A stretch of DNA of 28,573 bases, taken from contig DF237704.1 in assembly GCA_000708835.1 (NCBI GenBank), forward strand, positions 8,348 to 36,920, read 5' to 3'. The notes below the pieces were generated by a model. The model saw only the letters and a list, made by a program, of their open reading frames with translations, searched no databases and had not been told where the DNA came from. The translations under genes and the position numbers were made by a program. The stretch comes from Klebsormidium nitens. Taxonomy: Eukaryota > Streptophyta > Klebsormidiophyceae > Klebsormidiales > Klebsormidiaceae. Below, one piece after another: positions 1 through 10,922 of this stretch (its first letter is position 1; each line of letters begins with the position of its first letter).

Positions 1-3
1 CAC

Positions 4-3000
4 CTGTCTTCGAACTCCTGAAAGACGTGCCGGATGTTGACCGCCCCCGCCTCGCCCAGGCGTCCCGCCGCGTCAGTCCCTTGCACGGGGTGCTGGAACA
101 CCTCCTTGTCAACCGGCTTGTCCCCCCCTCCCCAATGAAGGTGCAAGTTGCCGTGCTTATGCCGCTTCTTTTTCGTGCCCCCCTCCCCTGCTTCCGCTGT
201 GCCTTCGCCTGACGCTTCCTGCGACTCGATATCTAAGGCTGCCTCCTTGTCCGCTGACCCTTCAGGCTCCTTCTGTACGCTATCCACGCTAGGAGGCCCC
301 AAGCGGCCCTCTCCCCCTACGTCTTCCGTTGGATGGACTCGATCCTGCGGCCCTCGTTGATTCGCGCCAGCTTGCGCTTCAGAGTGGATCTTCGCACTAG
401 ATGGTGGTTCAGAATCCAGATTGCCGTCCGTTCCGTTGACGGCCGCCGCTGCGGCCGTCAACTCGGTTTCCGAAGAGGGTTGCTTGGTTTGCGTGGGGTT
501 TGCGACTTTTCCGACGGCCCTGGCGGGCGCTCTGAGGTCGATGATCAGACTGTCGAGGGTGAGAAGGACTTCAGCTTCGAGGGATCGGAGCGGGCCCCTG
601 CGTCAAGGATGGGTTTTGAGACGTCAGATGCAAGGTTTTGGAGCTCTCGAAAACCTGCTGAAATCCACAACTTTCGACTTATTTGTAAATATTGCCGGAT
701 AGGCGAGCAGTACATGGACGACCTCCGACGTTCCCGGAGATTGTTTGGTTGGATAAGCGCATATTGCTCAAGAAGCACCAAGTCCCTGCGGCACTTGTGA
801 GCAGTAGGAAATGTAGATCCATTCAGGAAGCACCAAGCAACGCTAATGCAGGAAATGTCGACTCATTAAGATCCTCTTTCCAAGTTTCCGCGGAAAAGAT
901 GCCTGGTCCTCGACAGGCTTCCATTGTTGAGGTTCGAATTGTTTCATTCTAGGAGAGGTGTGGCGCCCAAATCGCAGTTGCAATTCAAGACCAAGACCCT
1001 TTGGCTGCGTGGCTACACTCACTGCAAGGGCTTGACGAGCTTCTCGGTCTGTTCGCCGGCCGTCTCCATTCCCGTTACCCTCAAAGCGCAGTCCATGGCA
1101 TACTGCAGGACAAGAGCCGGCAGTCAGTGTGGGACATCCGTGTAATTTTGCTGCGCTTCAATCGGAGACGCATTTGAAGCCCACATGGCTCGCAGCAAAC
1201 CTTCAATCGTAGACAGAGCAACTTGACAGTAACGCATCGGTGACGTCAGTTTACACGTCGAGCGATCCGCTCGCAAGCTAGCAACATTCGTCGACAGAGA
1301 TATATTTTTCAAACGTCTCTCAAAGGGGCCTCGTTTGCCCCAGTACAATCGAGGAAAGCGCATTAGATTAGGTGGCGACCCGTTTGCCAAACATTTGAAC
1401 CCGTGGCAGGTATGATCTAACAACGACTCGTCCCTTTCGCCTCGGGTTTATCAGGAAGACTGCAGGTTCGGTCAAACCTGGCCACGTAACCTGGCTCCGT
1501 TTTGAGCCCATCGTAGAACTTGGCCTTATGCGCAAAATCTTGGCCTTTCGAAGAATGACGTCTGAGTCATCGAAAGGTCCAAGATCTGCGCTTCAGGCAA
1601 AGTTCTGCCATCGGCTCAAATCGGACTTGGATCAAGCAGCCAAGTTTGACCTTATGTGCAGTAGAAGGAAACGACAACCAGTGCGCCTCACCAGGAGCCG
1701 TGCCATGCGCTTCTGCAGGTCCAGAAGTTTGCAGTACACAGGGATCGGGAACGGCGCACGCCAAAAGTCGGGCTCCGAGGCCGCCTCGTCGATCAGCGGG
1801 CCCTGCTTGGCCATCAGCGCAGCGAGGGTCTTTTCCGTCGCGGCGACCTGCTGCACGGCCTTCTGACGACACCTGGAGAAAGCAGGGGAAGGCACGTGCC
1901 GTTTTAATGGTATGGCGAACAGGACCTGTGTGGAAAGCTCTGTCTGGAACGTCTTTTGACCGGGCAAGAACCGGTCGGCACAAAGGAAGCGCACGAGTGA
2001 AAGACTTAAGAGTAAATGAAGACAGTTTGATTTCAACTGAAGAGGTAAGAAGAGGTTGGCTAACATCGGCTTTCGCTAATGTTAGTGGCCGGGGTCGTTA
2101 ATTTCTGCTTGATGACGTGTTACAGTCGATCTAATGGACTGAAAAGAGTGCAAGGCAGCGGCAGAGGGCAGCCCTGAGGAGATCACAGTAAAGCCGATCA
2201 CTGGAGTTACAGCAAGAAAACCGGAAAAGCATTTGCTGCTGAAGCTGAACCAATGTAGAACCGGGACCCACGTTTGCATTCAATTAAGACCTAGATTGAG
2301 CGGTTTCAAAGCCCAACAACTCACTGCATGCACTCCTCCTCCATGTAGGACCGCACAATGGCCGCGAAGCAGGCGCGCGCGTCTTGCAGTGCGGAGATGA
2401 GCGCCTCGCGCACGAGCAGCGCCGCACGGTTGGGCCACACGCACGTCTCTACCACGATGAACGTCACGATACCGATGCACGTCTGCCACGGAACAACGTC
2501 AAATGACACGTCAAGGTTCAGCTAATTTGCATGCTCCCGTTACAAGAACAAGGCCTGATTTTGGTTCTGAGCTTCATGCATTGCAGTGGTGCTTATGCTT
2601 CATTCGTTTCAGATATCTTCCACGGTAGGCATGACAATCCCGACTCTTGCTTGCGCTTCTGTTATCGTGGGGAATCCCCTACGCGCTAGGGCAAGGGCAA
2701 ACCGACTCAGGCAAGAGAGTCACGCTAAAGTTAGATTTAGCTTTGTGACTCTGCATACATATTTCCCGAGAGGGTCCGTATAGCAAATTGAATCTGCAGA
2801 GATACCCATGCGAAGGTCCACGATGAGCAGGTTTGGCTCTATGGGCTCGCAGTGACTGACCTCTGTGATCCTCCCCAGCGCATAGTCCTGCACATTCTGG
2901 TTGGAGCTTTTGTAGCCCAACATGATGATGGCCGCCGTGAAGCCAGCCACGACGCCCGAGTAGCCATACGCTTTGCTGCAACAGCAAGGAAGTGGAATTT

Positions 3001-6000
3001 GTGTCCGCTTTGCTATCTGGATGTTGAACCTTCCGCAGATCACCACGATTCGCCGAAGACGAACGTGCAAAGGCAAAGATGTCTTTTCCGCTCGTCGAGG
3101 AGAAGCTTCTGGAGAACTGATTACATCTGATGAAAGTAACGATTTCGTGAAACGCATGTACATCAGAGCAAGACTTGAAAATTGGTGGCTAAGGAAGCCC
3201 TACAACCGCAATCTCCGAAACATCTGGCATACCTTCTGCTCCCGGTCGTGAAAGCATTTCCTAATGAGCCCATTCAGTTGCAACTCAAGCAGCAATACAT
3301 CAACCTTCGTAGAACGAATCAAAATCCTTTTGAGCACTTCAAAGGAAAATCCTGACAAACTGACCCCGGCATTGGAAGCCCTCTATCGTCAGGTTGCTCA
3401 GTTGCAATTCAAGCTGCCGCCGCTTCCAAATTCGTTACAGACGGGTCATCCTTCTCTTAACAACAAACATATCTTTTCCCGTTTTTCTTTAAAGTGACAT
3501 TCCTTGTCTGGCTTTCCTTTATCCTTGCTGAAGAGTCGCAGTCTTACCTGTACCGTATGAAGGTGACAAGCGCAACCCAGGGCACAAGTAGCGCGCCTAC
3601 GGCGACCGGATGTCCGTGCACGACCAGAATCACAAGGTACCCGTAGATCGCCCCAGCCACAGTGCCCTGGAGAAAAAGAAAGAAACCATGGATTGAGATG
3701 GAATATCAGATCTTATGACATCCAGAGACAGTTCCATGATGCACAATGATCTATGTGATGAACGTAGGTACTACTATTTAGATTGAGGATCTTGAACGAC
3801 TGACGTTAAAGAAGACTCAGGGAGAAGCTCTCTGAGACTACCAACGAAGCCAGGCCTCAAACAGATTTTCCTGCGGAAAAGACGCCTGCCTGTCTTGCTA
3901 ATCGGCATATGATCAGCTGCAAAGTTCGCTGACCTGGAACCGATTGAGCGCAGTTCGGAAGCTACCCCCCTGGTAACCGCCCACTAGCACCCCCACAGTG
4001 GCGGCTGCCAGAAACGGAAAGGGGCTATCTACTTTCATGCCGAAAGCGGCAGCAGCACAGATAGCTATGGCATATCGGAAAGCGCTCTGATGTACGACAG
4101 GGCCAAATGAGATAGAAGCGAAGATAAATCCAGGTCGACCAGCAGGAAAGAACGGAGAACGAGCAGAGCAGTGAACAGATTGAGCAAGGCAAAGGCAGGT
4201 GTATGACAGCCACGTGACAGGATTGGATGACGGCGATGTTGACGGATGCAGACGGGGACCGGGTAGGAGACGTGGACGAAAGCGGGGAACATGCAGAGAA
4301 AGGACGCGACTGCTTTAGGATTGGGTCGCCGGAAGTACCTGGAGACGAAGCCACGCGGCCCGAAAGCTGGTCCCTTGGTAGCCCCCGATAATGAAAGCTA
4401 TGGTGACAACAGCCCAATAGCCGTAGTTACGCCCAGCAATGATTCCTAAGAGGCCTCCCACGCCCACGGCACACGCGACTTTACTGCCGGCCTGTAGGCA
4501 TGAGGGGGATCCCTCAGAATTGCTCTCAAATTTTTCATGAAATCACAACTGGATGTCTGAATTTCGTGCCTTGACCATTTTATGTTGAACGAAGAAACGT
4601 GGGAAAGGAGTCCAGCAATCAGAACGCAAGAAAGAAGCATTCAACATCCGGCTATTTGTTCTACGCAAGTAGACCATCTTGTTTCTCGACTAATTTGCTG
4701 ATCTAGAAAGCTGACATTCTAGCAGAGTTTCGGCTGGTCTGCAATGCTCAATAGCCGTTGAGAAAATATCATTTGAAGGTTCTCTAAACTGAACATCTGG
4801 AACACTTCTGCAGGACCGGGTTCCAAAGCGGACTTACCTTCAACTTCCTGGCATCCGGCTTGAATCGCCCGGCAAACTCAAATACCCCGTCAAACCTCCT
4901 CTTTCCCTTATCCCCGTTTTTGCTTGCTAAATTGCTCGATCCCAAGGGACCAAAACCGTTCGTTTGAACACCTCCCTCTGGCATCTGGACGCTTGTTGCA
5001 TCTTGTGAGCGTCTTCGTGATTTCTTGGCATCCGTGCTTCGACCGGACGATGCACAGTTCGGGTTTGTACAAGGGGGCGCTGGCCGCATGGATTGCACAA
5101 AGGACAGGCGCGGGGTTTGGGGAGGCGGGGCGGGGGAGTCAGACAGGAGGGAGAGGGCTTCCTGGGCGATGTGCTTGACGTTGAAGAGAAAGAACTGGGA
5201 TGTGATCAGGCTGCACGAAAAAGTGGCGGTGGGTTGGCCAACTCAAGAACTCACACACGCTCTTCTAGAGCATCATCTGCATTTGGGTTTAAGAAGACGC
5301 AAGCTGACAGCCCTTTACCCAGTGCGACGAGATCCGTTGTATCAATATGGGTCAAAGTCCCCAGGGCAAGTCGGGTTGGGACTTACTCTTGTGCTTGATG
5401 CGGAGATGTCCTTATAAGACCTAAACTCCCGGCTCAAGAACTAGACGCTTGAAAGTGGTTTTGAACTACTGCAGCAGCAACCTCTTTTCTTGAAACAGAG
5501 GCTCTCATACACAGTCTGCACAGTAAATCTCGATGCTCCAAGTACTTGTCACATGCCCAGACGTTCCACCGCTGCTTGTCTTCCTCACCTTTCGACAGAG
5601 CACTTCATCAGCGTCTCCACGTGGCTGCTTCTCTTCCGCCTACGGGGCTGGTTCAGATTCAGATCGTCAGCTTCTTCGCTCGAGGAGTCTGTCACCGGAG
5701 CACTGGCATCGCCACCCTTGACTCCGTAGTACGCCCTTTCTCGAGCGACTTGAAGAGTCGCGTCAAAGCGCCTCAAGAGCTGGATGCCTTTGCCAGCAAG
5801 CTGCTCCCCCTTTTCTGCTTTTACTGCACACAGAGGCTGGTAGTCAATAAGGCGCTGTACTCTCCGCATCAGAATTGCTTCTGCTGTATGCTCGATAGAT
5901 ATCTAACGAGATGTGTAAAGTGACAGGACAAGACAATTGACGTCTCCTCTTCTTATTGGATGACAAAAAGTGGAGGTGACTCTTCATCAGCTCCTGGTCG

Positions 6001-7936
6001 CTCTGGAACACACCGTGCTGGTGATGAGCGCCTGTTTAATGTCACTGAACATCCTAGCCCTGTCACAAAAACAATCTAGCCCTAAATCTGATCACGAAGT
6101 TCGATCGGAAAGAGAATGAGTTGTTTGCCAGGAATCGTACACCAACACGCTAATCACCAGGCGTCAAAACAAAGGCAACGATCCAAAGTTCTGACCCAAC
6201 TCACCCTTCCTGCCTTTGAACTCGTCGACAGCCACCCCAAGCACCAGTCCTGTCCAGACCCCAATGTCGACCAGGGATGGCCGCAGAATCCTAAGCAGGA
6301 GCTTTGGAGATTCGTGGATGTGCCCTGTCTGGAGCGCCATGTCCAGAGCAGCTGAATGCCCGAGCAGGGTGTCATACACCTGGAGACATGGTTCACTGAA
6401 GACTGTTAGCTTCCATTTCGGCTCTCATCTAATGATGATCTTCACTATCAGACAGAGTTCTCTGTCGGATGGCACCAACCAAAATCCAGTGAGTAGCTTC
6501 TCTGCACTACTTTGAAGGATTCCCAGCAAACGGAGCCATGGATATAGGATGTTTTGTTGGGCAGTAGATGTCATTATTGCATATTCCCTTTCTTACTCGT
6601 TGCCCAAACATTCCGGCGGCGATCAATTGAAGAAGGACAGCTTCAAGTCGTCTGAGCATTCTCTTTTGGAGATTCCTGGCTTCAGCACGTTTTACACCAC
6701 CCTTGAATCATAACAATCAACAATTCCTCAAGACCGGAGAGTAACATCCCAGAGAGACTCTTTTGTCCATCTCCACCATGAGTTGGGATTCACGGGATGG
6801 GGATTTGCCACCACAGTGCCCCACCTTGAGTAGCCGCTGCAGTTTCCTAGTTGGCGCCCCTCCAGCCCCTTCCCACCAAAGCTCTTCCTGCCTGTCTTTC
6901 ATGCTCTGCAGGTTGGTCATCACCGCCTGCCGCAGCATCCCCGCCTGGACTTTGAGCTTCGACAGGCTGCGCCCTTCCACCGCACAGAACGCGTCCATCT
7001 GAGTACTAAGAAGCGCCGCTAGCGACTTGGCCGCCAGCTCAGCGCGGTCTCTCACTAGAGTGGTGGCTCTTAAAGGAGTCGGGACAATCATGCTGGCAAC
7101 GGCACATGCTGCTCCTAGCATCGTTGTGGCTGCGAGCCTGAGGGGAAACGTGATTGAGGTGGTCTGGGGCCTTATTGAAAAGGTGATGAAGTCGATGCCA
7201 GCAAGGGCGAGGCCAAACTTCTTGATAAGCACGTGGACGTCTGGATAAGCTATCAGGAAGGCCGTCCCTGTGAGGCACAGGAGCATGGCCGTGTACGAGC
7301 GGCCAAAGATCTCAACGCAGACTATGGAAGCGACGGAGGAGGCGACGCAAGCCCAGAAGACCATGACTGCGTTGTGAATAGTTCGCCCCAGGCTGGAGTC
7401 TGTGATAATGATAGCGGTGACGCTTGCAAAGAAGGCGATGGTGAGGTTGCGGGAGATCTCGGGGGTAAGCGCCAGGACTGCTGTGAGCAAGGCGGCAATT
7501 GACGTGCGGATGCCGCTGCGAACGCGCCGCCAAAAGACCTGGAAGAGGTGGTGATGTCACAAGTAGGAATAATGATGGCAAATCCTTGATGCTGAAATAC
7601 TGCACCATGGTGGTACTGAAAGTCCAGCTGAGGATGATGAGGTGAGCTTAATCTTCCACGACCAAGTGCAGCTGCAAATTGTATGCTGGCGGAATTCATA
7701 AAGAACGCTTCTACTTTCAAGGCAGCAGAATGTCGCCTGCGCAGCTTGAACTGGTTGCCACTGAGAAGAAAAGCAACTAAGGACCTTAACTAATACAGCA
7801 GGCAATGGCAGGATATCCCGGGAGTTGTAGGCGAGAATAACGTGAAGAACTTGTAAGCCCTCTGGCTGCTTAAGATAATGTTGAGCTGAGTCCAGCTTAT
7901 ACTCACCTGCCGGTGAACATTGCTTTTTGACACCAT
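4..7936 (-). CDS. FUSC-family (aromatic-acid exporter / ALMT-like) membrane protein, 3' partial
   Basis: Exons in coding order: 7936-7907, 7538-6825, 6379-6205, 5880-5589, 5210-4838, 4491-4339, 4086-3934, 3666-3548, 2975-2861, 2482-2325, 1872-1692, 1102-1023, 597-4. Every junction is GT-AG and phases agree. The start is the first ATG after an in-frame TGA; exon 1 encodes only MVSKSNVHRQ. If all exons are joined the protein exceeds 1,045 residues. Residues about 11-150 are a first hydrophobic FUSC block, followed by a long helical cytosolic part. A second block at about 529-720 has the family pattern NYGYWAVVTIAF...GTVAGAIYG, then YGYSGVVAGFTAAIIMLG and ALGRITETCIGIVTFIVVE, as in plant FUSC proteins. 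The last exon is a polar, basic tail ending at a probable donor at the window edge. FUSC proteins are membrane proteins, some exporting aromatic acids; the substrate here is unknown. Family call is firm. The exact exon set is a hand prediction, and an extra exon between 1103 and 1691 is possible. Confidence 0.8.
3934..4086 (-). other. FUSC exon Y: second homologous 153-bp exon, candidate mutually exclusive partner of X
   Basis: It is bounded by acceptor TACATCAG and donor TTCCAG|GTCAGC, is phase 0 on both sides and encodes 51 residues. It contains SPFPFLAAATVGVLVGGYQG then GSFRTALNRFQ. Aligned without gaps to exon X, 16 of 51 residues are identical, including GGYQG at positions 36-40, SFR at 42-44 and the final Q. 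Spliced to the next exon it also restores the FUSC junction RFQ-GTVAGA. A 252-bp intron separates X and Y. Exon boundaries are well supported; regulated exclusive use is inference. Confidence 0.75.
4339..4491 (-). other. FUSC exon X: first of two homologous 153-bp exons
   Basis: This exon is bounded by acceptor CCTACAG and donor CAG|GTACTT, is phase 0 on both sides and encodes 51 residues. It carries the canonical FUSC segment NYGYWAVVTIAFIIGGYQG followed by TSFRAAWLRLQ, which reads directly into GTVAGAIYGYL of the exon at 3548-3666. The neighbouring exon at 3934-4086 has the same length, phase and end pattern, so X can be used instead of it, or with it, without a frameshift. Confidence 0.8.
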
Positions 7937-8938
7937 AATTGCAAGGTGGTGCAATTCACTTCATTTTCCTACGGGCTTGCCCTCTTGCATGCCATGAACC
8001 TTAGATGTCTCAGCTGCAGGGGGGGGCAATAGCCAAGTCCATTAGCGACTCAGACAGAGACTGACAAAGACGGCCTTTCCTGTCTGCCCTGCCTACTCCA
8101 CTCCCTAAACCTAAAGACGGACCAGGCCTTCCTCAACTTTCAAGGCCGTCTGCTCAAAATCTAGGCGTTTCGAAGACATCTTGTGAGAATTAGATGTCAC
8201 TGTTGTCTTCTCATGGCCGCCCTTCGTCTCGACTTTTGACTCGAGTGCCACTGCTCGGAGTGGCGTCCTGTGTTTGCACATCTGTTTCTGTTCAGATTCT
8301 TTAACCTGCCCACGCTTGACACTTCAAGCCTCAAGGAAAGACTTCCAAGACTCAGAGCATGCTCGTTGTGAGAAATGTCTGCTGGTCTACTTCGAGTCAA
8401 GAGTGGTGACCTTCGAACCGTCGATGTGCAATCACGAGGCTAAATGACGGCCTGAAACCAGTGTAAGTACGCATCAGCATCAAGGAGACGCTTTTGCCAT
8501 ACGAGCTCCTCCTGTTGCAAATGGTTTCATTTCGCGACCGACCGTTTTACCGGTACGGCATTTACAAGGTTTTCGAGCACGAAGTATTTCGATTACCTAC
8601 CGAATGAGAGGCAATCCTGACTTATGTGTTCGTAGCGTTAAATGGCTGCACAACCTAAGCTGACGAGATACACCTATCATGCAGAATCTTCATGATAAGT
8701 TTTCACTTAGGCTAGTCTTCTGCCCAAAGTCCTACATCTTGGCTAAATGTCTAGATACGGATATCTATACACAAATTTCAAGCCTTGAAGGCTCAAGTTT
8801 CAAATTTGCTCAAGTTCTGAAGCTGGTTATTTTGTGGTCCTGCAAGGATCCCTGCAAGTTGCAACTTCAAGCGAAAAGTTAGCAAGGTATCATTTTCCCC
8901 ACAAAGTCAGGAGCCCGCGGCGCACTCTCTTTGGCAGG
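7937..8938. promoter_or_regulatory. Divergent intergenic region between FUSC and Dabb genes
   Basis: About 1 kb separates the two start codons, which point away from each other, so it should hold both promoters and 5' UTRs. The part nearest the Dabb gene (about 8670-8830) is AT-richer than the flanks. I see no convincing conserved coding sequence, RNA gene or repeat in it. Promoter elements could not be pinned down by eye. Confidence 0.4.
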
Positions 8939-10038
8939 ATGGCTTTCGGCGCCGGGCTCTTCGTTGGGCTTTTCATGGGCATTGGGCTTGGTCGGACGGT
9001 GCTTGCCAAGCTGAAGAAAGGCACCACACGGCATGTAAGTTCTGGCAAAGCACCAAAGTTTCCAACTGCCTCAATGCCACAATGAACCACATAGGACTTT
9101 GCAGGTTTGGCTGACGATGTTGCCAAATTGCTACATGATGAAAAGCGCCATCTATCCAAGCAAACAACTTGTCTATCACAACCTCACCAATCCACTTGAG
9201 TAGCTTGCAGTTCATGAGGAATCAGGTCCTCTCAGCAAATGAAATGCTGTGAATCTCGCTGCTCTCAGTCCCTCTTGCTTGATATCTGAAACCAGTTTGA
9301 GGAGAAGGTGCTTGTTATCCTGATTGCTGGGGGCATCTTCGTGATGCGCTACAATTCCCAATTGTAGCTGCATGCTGGTCCATATCAAAGACGTCCCCAT
9401 TGGTTGGCACTGCCTTTTTAGAGGAGCCTTGGACTGTGGTGGCGCCTTGCCCGGACCTCCTCGTTTTTTGGCCGCCTGCATTGAATCTTACTTTTCTGGC
9501 AGTTGATCTGATTCCCAGAAATGATTATATGGTGGCAAGTCTCTTCAAAGACCTGAGACAGCTTGGGATTCTCTTTCTTGGAGCTCTGAGTAAAATTGAA
9601 GCCAACTTCGACTCAATGAACTTCATGTCACATGCTAGCTCAACTGCAACAGCGAAACCTAGTGTTCATACCTGTCAACTTAAAGGGGTTGATGGGACCT
9701 TTTGTTTATCCTATGTCCAGGTAGTGCTGTTCGGATTCAAGCCTAGTGTCTCGGAGGAAAGGAAGTGGGCTATAGCGGCACAGTTTGAGGGCCTTGCAGA
9801 AACCATTCCCCAGGTCCAATCGTTTGAGTGGGGCACTGACGTCAGCATTGAGAACAAAGCTGAGGGCTTCACTCATGCCTTCCTGTTGACGTTCCACTCC
9901 CAAAAGGATCGGACGGCGTATGTTGACTCTGAGGCGCACCAATCATTCGTGCGATCTGGGATTCCTGACCTGGACAAGCTGATCATCATTGACTATCTGC
10001 CCAAGTCTGTCAAAGTCGACCCTCGGCCCTTCTTGTAG
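8939..10038 (+). CDS. Membrane-anchored stress-response A/B barrel (Dabb) protein, proximal isoform
   Basis: Two exons, 8939-9034 and 9721-10038, join in phase 0 (CAT|GTAAGT to CAG|GTAGTG) and encode 137 residues. Exon 1 gives a hydrophobic, glycine-rich stretch (MAFGAGLFVGLFMGIGLG) and then a basic segment LAKLKKGTTRH. This looks like a single N-terminal membrane anchor or uncleaved signal. Exon 2 is one Dabb domain beginning VVLFGFK and ending DYLPKSVKVDPRPFL. It contains the FEWG.DVSIE and HAFLLTF patterns typical of the HS1 / At3g17210 family, small dimeric alpha-beta barrels linked to stress. ATG 8939 is the first ATG in this frame in the region. The catalytic role of the family is not settled and none is claimed here. 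An alternative last exon lies downstream at 10602-10922. Confidence 0.85.
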
Positions 10039-10601
10039 AACCTGTGCCTCAGAGGTCAGTCAAATCTTCCCATTGCCCCCCGTTTTGTGAGGTTGAGAAC
10101 ATGATCTTTTCCGCCTTGATGTGACAAGGAGACTGCGGCTGCTTCGTCCGACTCATCCGTTTGGCTTCCGCATATTTTGACCAATCTTTTTCCGAGATGG
10201 TTGAACTTCTAGACTGCCTCTTGCTTCAACTACTAAAGTTGCTGAACTTTCCTCAACTCCCCCATTGCCTGGCGCCTGTATGGCTTCCTGCTTACAAGTG
10301 GATGATCCCTTTCAGGCAGTTGCCTGCACTTTTGCCTGATTGATGAAAGGGGCATTTTCCCTAGGGCTGAACTCTTCCTCCTTTTCGCAAAAGTCCACTC
10401 GAAGCCGAGCAGTATTGTCTCTCGACATTCATTGCGTACATGGTTCCACACGCTTTGCTCTTTGCGGCCAAGTACACTTAGGTTACACTTCGACTGAAGC
10501 TGGAAGGATCATTCGCAATCTTGGCGCCCTCATATTTGATTGCAATCGCCTAGGAATCCCAGCATTTCTTTGTTCTTTCTAACCTCGCCACATGTCTGCA
10601 G

Positions 10602-10922
10602 ATTGTCCTCTTCAAGTTCAAGGACTCAGTGTCACTGGAGAAGAAGAAGGAGCTCATCTCCAAGTACGAGGCCTTGTCAGATAAGCCGGACCTAAAGATG
10701 AAGGCATTTGAGTGGGGCAAGGACGTGAGCATAGAGGGTAAGGCCGACAAGTACTCGCACGCGTTCATGGCCACGTTTGCAAGCGAAGCGGACCGCACCG
10801 TGTATGTAGAACACCCAGTCCATCAAGAGTACGCTCGTGAGTTGGTTCAGTCTCTAGACAAGCTGCTTATAATCGACTACCTGCCGAGGACTGTCAAAGC
10901 AGATCCTCGGCCTTTTGCGTAG
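10602..10922 (+). CDS. Second Dabb last exon, probable alternative terminal exon of the 8939 gene
   Basis: The exon follows acceptor ATGTCTGCAG, starts in phase 0 with IVLFKFKDSV and ends DYLPRTVKADPRPFA then TAG (106 residues). It is a complete Dabb domain, about half identical (about 54 of 105 by eye) to the proximal one at 9721-10038. I found no separate first exon between 10039 and 10601, and its first internal Met is too far in to preserve the first beta strand. The donor at 9034 joins it in phase 0, giving RH-IVLFKFK. I therefore infer a second isoform of 138 residues that skips the proximal exon. Alternatives are a separate tandem gene with a first exon I missed, or a stranded duplicate. 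Confidence 0.7.
   Translation: MVLFKFKDSVSLEKKKELISKYEALSDKPDLKMKAFEWGKDVSIEGKADKYSHAFMATFASEADRTVYVEHPVHQEYARELVQSLDKLLIIDYLPRTVKADPRPFA

Noticed and set aside
1124-1423. A 99-codon minus-strand open frame inside the FUSC gene
   Set aside because: It shows no FUSC similarity, and the exons at 1872-1692 and 1102-1023 already join in phase 0.
1646-2101. A 151-codon plus-strand open frame
   Set aside because: It overlaps the well-supported minus-strand exon 1872-1692 and has a composition typical of an antisense shadow.
9400-10038. A continuous 212-codon open frame that ends with the Dabb domain
   Set aside because: The first 107 codons have no family features. A strong acceptor at 9719-9720 and the phase match with the donor at 9034 show that this part is intron.
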